Shown here in pieces: positions 17,323 through 24,105 of a DNA stretch of 48,485 nucleotides (its first letter is position 1; every line of letters starts with the position of its first letter). This DNA comes from an uncultured Prevotellaceae bacterium (GTDB lineage: Bacteria; Bacteroidota; Bacteroidia; Bacteroidales; Bacteroidaceae): contig CAMVDU010000018.1 in NCBI GenBank assembly GCA_947166345.1, positions 1 through 48,485 on the forward strand. Reading direction: 5' to 3'. A program made the translations under genes and the position numbers. A model generated the notes under the pieces. The model ran no database searches, was not told the origin of the DNA, and saw only the letters and a list, made by a program, of their open reading frames with translations.

Positions 17323-17796
17323 TTACTTTATTGTCGGATTCTGATATTCTGCCAGTCTTTGCCTGGGTTTCATCTTGGCATACAGACGCCATTCGTTGGC
17401 ACCGTTCCTGCATTGTTCCAGATAATGGCTGTCGTGCATGTGACGATATGCCTCCAACTCGAACGGATTCGTCATATAGGCAGCCCTGCGCATACGACGG
17501 TTCTGGGGCAGCCCACGCAAGTAGTACCACAGATATCGCACGTAGAATAGCAACCACGAGTCGTGAAGCGATTGTGCCTGACGCAGATGAATCATCTCAT
17601 GCACCTTGATGCTGTTCACACTGGTGTTAAGACGTTCTGCCTCTTCCTTTGTGGCTGTGATGATAGTGCCAAAGAAGGTGAGGGCGGCAAACCCCTTGCG
17701 CAACCAGAAGGTATTGCATAGTGCAGGCATATCGTTCATCTTACTTGGCTTTCGTGCCCGCCAAATGAAGACCAGTGGTTTCAGTGGGTTATCCAT
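17323..17796 (-). CDS. zincin-like protein with HEMIH motif
   Basis: A 157-residue protein without a clear signal peptide. The central motif [12 protein letters not shown] (HEMIH at 66-70) fits the HExxH zinc-binding helix. A downstream [11 protein letters not shown] (about 113-123) could supply a third ligand. A hydrophobic stretch [20 protein letters not shown] (about 77-96) may touch the membrane. I do not recognise a named family; a small metallopeptidase is the reasonable guess. It has its own promoter and precedes trpS. Confidence 0.7.
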   Translation of the reverse strand: MDNPLKPLVFIWRARKPSKMNDMPALCNTFWLRKGFAALTFFGTIITATKEEAERLNTSVNSIKVHEMIHLRQAQSLHDSWLLFYVRYLWYYLRGLPQNRRMRRAAYMTNPFELEAYRHMHDSHYLEQCRNGANEWRLYAKMKPRQRLAEYQNPTIK

Positions 17797-17822
17797 TCGT
17801 CTGTTGTCTCGTTTTCAGAGCG

Positions 17823-17830
17823 CAAAGGTA
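17823..17830 (-). promoter_or_regulatory. -7 box for the zincin-like gene / trpS / mazG
   Basis: Minus-strand TACCTTTG, 26 bases upstream of the ATG at 17796. Confidence 0.6.
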
Positions 17831-17893
17831 ACAAAAATTTTTGAATCACGCAAGATTATTGGTTGCGAGCTTTTGCTTTTCAAAAAAAATGCT

Positions 17894-17901
17894 TAAATTT
17901 G
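17894..17901 (+). promoter_or_regulatory. -7 box for ligA
   Basis: TAAATTTG fits TAnnTTTG, 21 bases before the ligA ATG and divergent from the minus-strand promoter at 17823-17830. Confidence 0.55.
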
Positions 17902-17913
17902 CAGACAAAATAA

Positions 17914-19914
<2,001 letters not shown>

Positions 19915-19924
19915 TGACGGCTTA

Positions 19925-20397
19925 TTAGTCTTCATCATCATAGTCTTCATCATCATCGTCCTTATCCTTTTTCTTGTCTTTGTCTTTCTTTTTCTCGTCT
20001 TGCTTCTTTTCGTATTCGTAGTCGTATATAGCATCCTCCAATTCGCGCTCCAACTTAACGAACTTATCATGAATGGATCTATCATCTTGGAGTTCTTCCA
20101 TCTTCTTCTTTTCAGATTTTTTGAAATCACTCTCAGCCTCGTTTAAGGCACTTCTGAATTCGGAACGTCTTTCGTATATTTCTCAATCTGCTTCTTGGAA
20201 GGATTGCCTTTATAAAAGTCTATGCAAGCTTCATAAAAATCTGCATACACATCGATATATTCATCAACTGTTTTCACTTTCTTTGCCTGCTTTGCAAGGT
20301 CCTTCATTTTGTCAAGGCTAGCAGAAGGATCATGAGAACATGATGCAAAGACAAAGCATGCGATAAGGGTGCAAAGGCCAAATGCTAATTTCTTCAT
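19925..20397 (-). pseudogene. array lipoprotein A, interrupted by a frameshift
   Basis: The first 84 codons (stop at 20143-20145) encode a signal peptide with lipobox FASC (Cys20) and the family core KKVKTVDEYIDVYADFYEA ... FYKGNP. In the -1 frame the family's C-terminal half continues without loss: EFRSALNEAESDFKKSEKKK, a helical stretch, and a Lys/Asp tail ending at TAA 19925-19927. The tail frame is closed by a TGA at 20183-20185, so the shift lies within about 38 bases. No classical slippery heptamer is visible. Either a one- or two-base indel or a sequencing error explains it. Last gene of the C-B-A transcription unit. Confidence 0.75.
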
Positions 20398-20416
20398 AAT
20401 TGATATTACCTGTTAG

Positions 20417-20791
20417 TTATTCGTCATTAAATTTCTTGTTAAGCTTTTGTACTTTCTTGTAGTACTTCTCACTGAGGTTCTCGATACTTTTCTTACCTCT
20501 GGCCTTGTAGTATTTTTTTGATGAGTCGGAATCTTGGCATGCATCGAAGAAATCACCCATAGCATCGGTCATCTTCTCAAAGTCTTTCTCTTTGATGTCG
20601 TTTTGATCCAGGAACTCGTTAGCTGTATCATATGCTTCTTTCAGCACATTCTCCCACTTTTCCGTATCCCAATCTTCGCTGTTCTTTTCGACGTCTTTGG
20701 TCAGACTCTCAATCTTACCAACACCACCGCTGCATGCTACCATCGCAAGGAGCATCAATAGAGTGCCTAAACTAAAAATAATTTTTTTCAT
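20417..20791 (-). CDS. array lipoprotein B
   Basis: A 124-residue predicted lipoprotein: MKKIIFSLGTLL signal, lipobox MVAC with Cys20, then a helical, strongly charged mature part (WDTEKWENVLKEAYDTANEF, SEKYYKKVQKLNKKF). It is the most diverged member, recognisable by the signal length, helix pattern and an aromatic/acidic centre (GDFFDACQD). It starts 26 bases after gene C and ends 19 bases before gene A, with no promoter in either gap, so C-B-A are probably one transcript. No function can be assigned. Confidence 0.8.
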   Translation of the reverse strand: MKKIIFSLGTLLMLLAMVACSGGVGKIESLTKDVEKNSEDWDTEKWENVLKEAYDTANEFLDQNDIKEKDFEKMTDAMGDFFDACQDSDSSKKYYKARGKKSIENLSEKYYKKVQKLNKKFNDE

Positions 20792-20817
20792 AATAGATAT
20801 AAGTTGTTAGTTAATAA

Positions 20818-21300
20818 TTATTTGAATGTTTTCTCAAGTTCTTCCTGCATGTCCTGAACCTTCTGGAAGAGAGGACTGCTTTCTGTAAATTGCATGATGC
20901 CCTTCATGGCTGTTGCCTGAGCCTCTTCAGAGAGATTGCTCATATTTGGCTCTATAGATTCGAATTGTCTAAAGAGTTGCTCTGATGGTTTGGATTCCAT
21001 GAACTCTATATACAGTGTGGCATAGCGCTCCATGAAATCACTCCAGTCATCAGCCGACCAGTTGGCTGACACCTCGTCCATAAGTTCCTTGACAGCAGCG
21101 ATATAGTTCTTGCTGGTTGACGTTGCGGTGTAATCCTCATCGTCTTCGAAGTCGTCTTCGTCATCAACATCCTTGCTGTCCTTGCCTTCAGACTTCTCCA
21201 CATCGTCTTTCTCCTTGTCAGACTTGCTGCTTTGGTTGTTGCAAGACGCGACAAAGAAGCCTAACAAGAGTGCACAGAGTGCTAACGTAATTTTCTTCAT
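20818..21300 (-). CDS. array lipoprotein C
   Basis: A 160-residue predicted lipoprotein with lipobox VASC (Cys20). A Ser/Lys/Asp-rich stretch follows (about 21-60), then the helical core (KNYIAAVKELMDEVSANWSA, then MERYATLYIEFMESKPSEQ), equivalent to the FYxSxPSxE core of the other members. It has its own -7 box at 21340-21347 and probably heads the C-B-A transcript. The disordered acidic linker between anchor and core would hold the helical domain away from the membrane. Confidence 0.82.
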   Translation of the reverse strand: MKKITLALCALLLGFFVASCNNQSSKSDKEKDDVEKSEGKDSKDVDDEDDFEDDEDYTATSTSKNYIAAVKELMDEVSANWSADDWSDFMERYATLYIEFMESKPSEQLFRQFESIEPNMSNLSEEAQATAMKGIMQFTESSPLFQKVQDMQEELEKTFK

Positions 21301-21339
21301 ATTCGTTTTGGTTTTGGGTTAATATTCATATTCTTGGTG

Positions 21340-21347
21340 CAAAGATA
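21340..21347 (-). promoter_or_regulatory. -7 box of lipoprotein C
   Basis: Minus-strand TATCTTTG, 39 bases upstream of the ATG at 21300. The leader contains GGTTAATATTCA, shared with the gene E leader. Confidence 0.65.
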
Positions 21348-21400
21348 GGGAATAAAAACTGTTTTACCAAAATATTTCAACATTTTTTTATTTCATACCC

Positions 21401-21430
21401 AAAAAAAGTACAGGATTGCTCCTGTACTTT
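21401..21430 (-). terminator. intrinsic terminator of lipoprotein D
   Basis: An 11-bp perfect stem (AAAGTACAGGA / TCCTGTACTTT) with a 4-base loop. On the minus strand it is followed by a run of T (plus-strand A run 21401-21407). Confidence 0.85.
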
Positions 21431-21483
21431 CGTTATAGAATGGATGATTTGGATTAGTCTTTGTCCTTATCCTTGTCCTTGTC

Positions 21484-21855
21484 CTACTTCTTACTATCCT
21501 TCTTCTTCTCGAAGTACTCTTTCTGTGCCTTCTCGAGCTTTTCCTGAAGCTCTTCCTTCTCCTTTTTCTTGTCCTTCTCTACATTGTCGGATGCTTTACG
21601 GTAAGCTTTACTATAATCATTATAGGCCTCGTTGAAGTCTTTTTCTTCATCTTCTGTACGTTCTGAACTGTAGAACTCTATCTGAGCTTCAAGAGCTTTC
21701 ATGGGAATAGAATAATGATAGTCTTCCCAAGACATATCGTCAGCATCCTTCAGTTCCTTGGTCAGATCCTTCAGGGTGTCTGTGGGGTTACCACCGCATG
21801 AAGCGAGAACGAAACATGCCATCAAGGCGAAAAAGCTAAATACTAATTTTTTCAT
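21484..21855 (-). CDS. array lipoprotein D, stop codon ahead of a Lys/Asp tail
   Basis: A 123-residue predicted lipoprotein: lipobox LASC (Cys20), core with ALEAQIEFYSSERTEDE, and a long Lys/Glu-rich helix (about 88-123). The TAG stop at 21484-21486 is followed in frame by nine codons reading DKDKDKDKD and then TAA at 21454-21456. This is the type of tail seen in gene A, so the TAG looks like a recent nonsense change that trims the tail; read-through is a second possibility. It has its own promoter and terminator. Confidence 0.82.
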   Translation of the reverse strand: MKKLVFSFFALMACFVLASCGGNPTDTLKDLTKELKDADDMSWEDYHYSIPMKALEAQIEFYSSERTEDEEKDFNEAYNDYSKAYRKASDNVEKDKKKEKEELQEKLEKAQKEYFEKKKDSKK

Positions 21856-21898
21856 TGTTTTTGTTTTTTAAAGGGTTAATAATTATAGTTTCTATTTG

Positions 21899-21906
21899 CA
21901 AAGTTA
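21899..21906 (-). promoter_or_regulatory. -7 box of lipoprotein D
   Basis: Minus-strand TAACTTTG, 43 bases upstream of the ATG at 21855. Confidence 0.65.
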
Positions 21907-21961
21907 GGCAATGATATTGAAAAAACCAAACGTTTTACATTTTTTAACCGTATTGGAGCGT

Positions 21962-22495
21962 TTAATACACGGAGTCCATTTCTTCATATAGATAATCATC
22001 ATAGACAGCCATAGAGTCTAATGGTTCTTCCTCTATATCGTTGTATGTCTCATTCTCTTTTTCGCTATTTTTCATTTGGCACTTGTTCATGGCACTTGAA
22101 AACCTTTCCGCAAGTTCCGTCATCTCTTCCTCTGCAACACTATTCTCTGTTAACTTATTTTGTTCGTCTTTGTCGAGGGCTTCAAATGCAATCGAGCAGT
22201 TATCAAAGAACTTATTAATCTCTTTATTCACTTCCTCAAACTCCTCAGATGAAGGATCTGATTCAAAGAACTCAATACCAGCCTCATAGAAGTCTCTCAG
22301 AATGTCGATGAACTCATCGGCTGTCTTAACTTTCTTGATATCATACTTCAGTTCCTTGAGCTTGTCCTTGAAATCTACTGATTCCTTTTTGTCCTCGTCA
22401 TCTTCATCTTTATCGCTGCTACCGCCAGCGTTTTTGCAAGACGAAATGAACAATCCCATTACGATGGCCAACAGGCCCAACCAATACTTTTTCAT
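21962..22495 (-). CDS. array lipoprotein E
   Basis: A 177-residue predicted lipoprotein, the longest of the array. The signal MKKYWLGLLAIVMGLFISSC (Cys20) is nearly identical to that of gene F. A charged linker (about 21-45) precedes the core KKVKTADEFIDILRDFYEA ... FFESDPSSEEF, very close to that of gene A. A C-terminal extension ends in an acidic Tyr-rich tail (DDYLYEEMDSVY). Its leader carries a triplicated 21-bp segment. Function unknown. Confidence 0.83.
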   Translation of the reverse strand: MKKYWLGLLAIVMGLFISSCKNAGGSSDKDEDDEDKKESVDFKDKLKELKYDIKKVKTADEFIDILRDFYEAGIEFFESDPSSEEFEEVNKEINKFFDNCSIAFEALDKDEQNKLTENSVAEEEMTELAERFSSAMNKCQMKNSEKENETYNDIEEEPLDSMAVYDDYLYEEMDSVY

Positions 22496-22521
22496 ACTTT
22501 TCCTTGTTTTTGGGGGTTAAT

Positions 22522-22580
22522 ATTCAGGTTTTCTTCGTTAAAATTCAGGTTTTCTTCGTTAAAATTCAGGTTTTCTTCGT
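22522..22580. repeat. three tandem 21-bp units in the leader of lipoprotein E
   Basis: Copies begin at 22522, 22543 and 22564 (core ATTCAGGTTTTCTTCGT). They sit between the -7 box and the start codon, so they are in the 5' untranslated region. The related leader of gene C has only one equivalent segment, which shows expansion here. Confidence 0.85.
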
Positions 22581-22581
22581 G

Positions 22582-22589
22582 CAAAGTTA
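22582..22589 (-). promoter_or_regulatory. -7 box of lipoprotein E
   Basis: Minus-strand TAACTTTG, directly upstream of the 21-bp repeats. A TTGG at about 20 bases further upstream may be the -33 element. Confidence 0.65.
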
Positions 22590-22671
22590 CACATTATTTA
22601 TAAATACACCAAGAAATTTGCTTATTTTTTATATAAACAGCGATTCGAGATGACTGTGTATTCGTACCTGC

Positions 22672-22866
22672 CACACGCACTTTCCAACACAAGGAGCGTC
22701 ACTTTCTTACCTTTTGACTTTAGTCAAGCGATCTTTTGACTTAAGTCACGAGACCTTTTGACTTAAGTCAAACGACCTTTCGACTTAAGTCACGCGGTAG
22801 CAAAGTGCGTCAGTTTACTTTGCAAAGTGTGTCTTTTTGTTTTACCAAGTGTGTTTGTTGACCTTA
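22672..22866. repeat. dyad-symmetric array with 22-bp period
   Basis: The gene-free stretch 22590-22883 holds this array. Four 22-bp units (22711-22732, 22733-22754, 22755-22776, 22777-22798) each contain a palindrome centred on TGACTTAAGTCA, perfect in units 2 and 3 and one mismatch in units 1 and 4. On the left CACTTT occurs at 22678 and 22700; on the right AAAGTG occurs at 22802 and 22824, with a variant CAAGTG at 22846. All follow the same 22-bp step. All left and right pairs are symmetric about position 22753.5. Role unknown: an operator array or a mobile fold-back element are possible. Confidence 0.85.
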
Positions 22867-22883
22867 TGCTCTGACATATCTAC

Positions 22884-22919
22884 AAAAGAAAATCTCCTAG
22901 GAATACTCCCAGGAGATTT
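22884..22919 (-). terminator. intrinsic terminator of lipoprotein F
   Basis: AAATCTCCT and AGGAGATTT form a 9-bp stem around a 12-base loop, followed on the minus strand by TTTTCTTTT. Its sequence is related to the terminator of gene G. Confidence 0.8.
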
Positions 22920-22941
22920 ACTATCGCTAAATTAATAAGGA

Positions 22942-23391
22942 TTACTCATCATATTCATCCTCATCTTCGTCCTCGTTGTCCTTTTGCTTATCCTTCCATT
23001 CTTTCTCCGCTTTATCGGCATCTTCAGCCAGTTTTTTGAAATCTTTGTCTTCCATCAACTGCTTAAAAGCCTCTTCAAAAAGTTTTGCCTTTTTAGCTTG
23101 AAGTTTCGAGAAAGTCTTACTAAAATCGCTACCAGCTTTTTCGAAAGACTCAACTTCCTCTGCAGAAGGATTGCTCTTGTAGAAGTCGATATTCAACTGA
23201 GCAGCCTCTTTCATCAAGTTAATCACGTCATCGGCTGACTTTATGTCATCGAATGCTTTCACAAGGTCTGTAACTTGTTCTACGAAATCGACTTTTTCTT
23301 TTTCGTCTCCGTCTTTGCTGCCATTATTGTTGCAAGACGAAATAAACAGTCCCATAACGATAGCCATCAGGCCCAACCAATACTTTTTCAT
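22942..23391 (-). CDS. array lipoprotein F, mosaic of its neighbours
   Basis: A 149-residue predicted lipoprotein. The signal MKKYWLGLMAIVMGLFISSC differs from gene E at one residue, and the coding DNA there is nearly identical. The mature core AAQLNIDFYKSNPSAEEVE and the tail EDADKAEKEWKDKQKD instead match gene G closely. It ends in an acidic tail (EDEDEDEYDE). This indicates recombination between paralogues, with the junction near the lipobox. Own promoter and terminator. Confidence 0.83.
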   Translation of the reverse strand: MKKYWLGLMAIVMGLFISSCNNNGSKDGDEKEKVDFVEQVTDLVKAFDDIKSADDVINLMKEAAQLNIDFYKSNPSAEEVESFEKAGSDFSKTFSKLQAKKAKLFEEAFKQLMEDKDFKKLAEDADKAEKEWKDKQKDNEDEDEDEYDE

Positions 23392-23433
23392 ACTTTACTT
23401 TGTTTAAATGGTTTATAATCTGATTTCTTTGTG

Positions 23434-23441
23434 CAAAGTTA
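23434..23441 (-). promoter_or_regulatory. -7 box of lipoprotein F
   Basis: Minus-strand TAACTTTG, 42 bases upstream of the ATG at 23391. Confidence 0.65.
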
Positions 23442-23492
23442 GTCATTATTTGCTAATGTACCAAAAGAATTACTTTTTTTTCAACATTATTA

Positions 23493-23532
23493 CAAAAAAG
23501 ATAATCTCCTGGGAGACTCCCAGGAGATTATC
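23493..23532 (-). terminator. intrinsic terminator of lipoprotein G
   Basis: Sixteen perfectly complementary bases on each side of one base (GATAATCTCCTGGGAG / CTCCCAGGAGATTATC), followed on the minus strand by CTTTTTTG. Shares its CTCC/GGAG core with the terminator of gene F. Confidence 0.88.
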
Positions 23533-23560
23533 GCTCGATTTAGAAATGAAGGAAATAGGA

Positions 23561-23962
23561 TTACTCCTTGTCTTCCTTTTCGCCTTCCTTCTTGTTTTTA
23601 TCCTGCCATTCCTTCTCGGCTTTATCAGCTTCTTCTTTCAGCTTCAAGAAATCCTTGTCTTCTGCCAGCTGCTTCATAGCCTCAGCAAAAGCTTTTGCCT
23701 TGTCACCGTCAAGATTCTTTGCAGCTTCGCCTATAGCTTTACCAGCCTCTTCGAAAGCCTCAACATCCTCTGCAGATGGATTACTCTTGTAGAAGTCAAT
23801 ATTCAGCTGAGCAGCATCTTTCATAATCTTAACGAAGTCTTCAGCTTTCTCTGCCTTCTCAAATTCACCAGCAAGATCCTTTGCCTTGTCAGCATAATTT
23901 GAGCAAGATGCAAATACGAAGCAAGCAAACAGGGCGCAAAGGCCTAAAATCATTTTTTTCAT
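23561..23962 (-). CDS. array lipoprotein G
   Basis: A 133-residue predicted lipoprotein, first of the array in transcription direction. Lipobox FASC (Cys20), core MKDAAQLNIDFYKSNPSAEDVE and a helical Ala/Lys/Glu-rich remainder (AEAMKQLAEDKDFLKL, then EEADKAEKEWQDK). Highly similar to gene F after the signal peptide, at DNA level too. Own promoter (24020-24027) and strong terminator. Function unknown; likely membrane-anchored in the periplasm, since no acidic surface-export signal follows the Cys. Confidence 0.83.
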   Translation of the reverse strand: MKKMILGLCALFACFVFASCSNYADKAKDLAGEFEKAEKAEDFVKIMKDAAQLNIDFYKSNPSAEDVEAFEEAGKAIGEAAKNLDGDKAKAFAEAMKQLAEDKDFLKLKEEADKAEKEWQDKNKKEGEKEDKE

Positions 23963-24019
23963 AATACTTAATTTTTTAAAGGGTTTATAAAAGTTAGTTG
24001 ATAACAGTATTTATATCTG

Positions 24020-24027
24020 CAAAGGTA
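24020..24027 (-). promoter_or_regulatory. -7 box of lipoprotein G
   Basis: Minus-strand TACCTTTG, 57 bases upstream of the ATG at 23962. Confidence 0.6.
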
Positions 24028-24105
24028 ATGTTTTATTTCAATAACCTTGCAACAATGTTACAGTTTTGTTAACGATTTAATGTTTTTTAAGAAGTAGGGC
24101 GCCTT

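Noticed and set aside
17306..17557. N-terminal extension of TrpS by 84 codons
   Set aside because: The extension overlaps the zincin-like gene in another frame and has no TrpS resemblance; the ATG at 17305 gives a normal enzyme.
20143..20185. Programmed -1 frameshifting in lipoprotein A
   Set aside because: No slippery heptamer in the 0 frame and no evident downstream pseudoknot; an indel is the simpler reading.
22711..22798. 22-bp repeats as a CRISPR array
   Set aside because: The units are directly adjacent with no unique spacers, and no cas-like gene is present.
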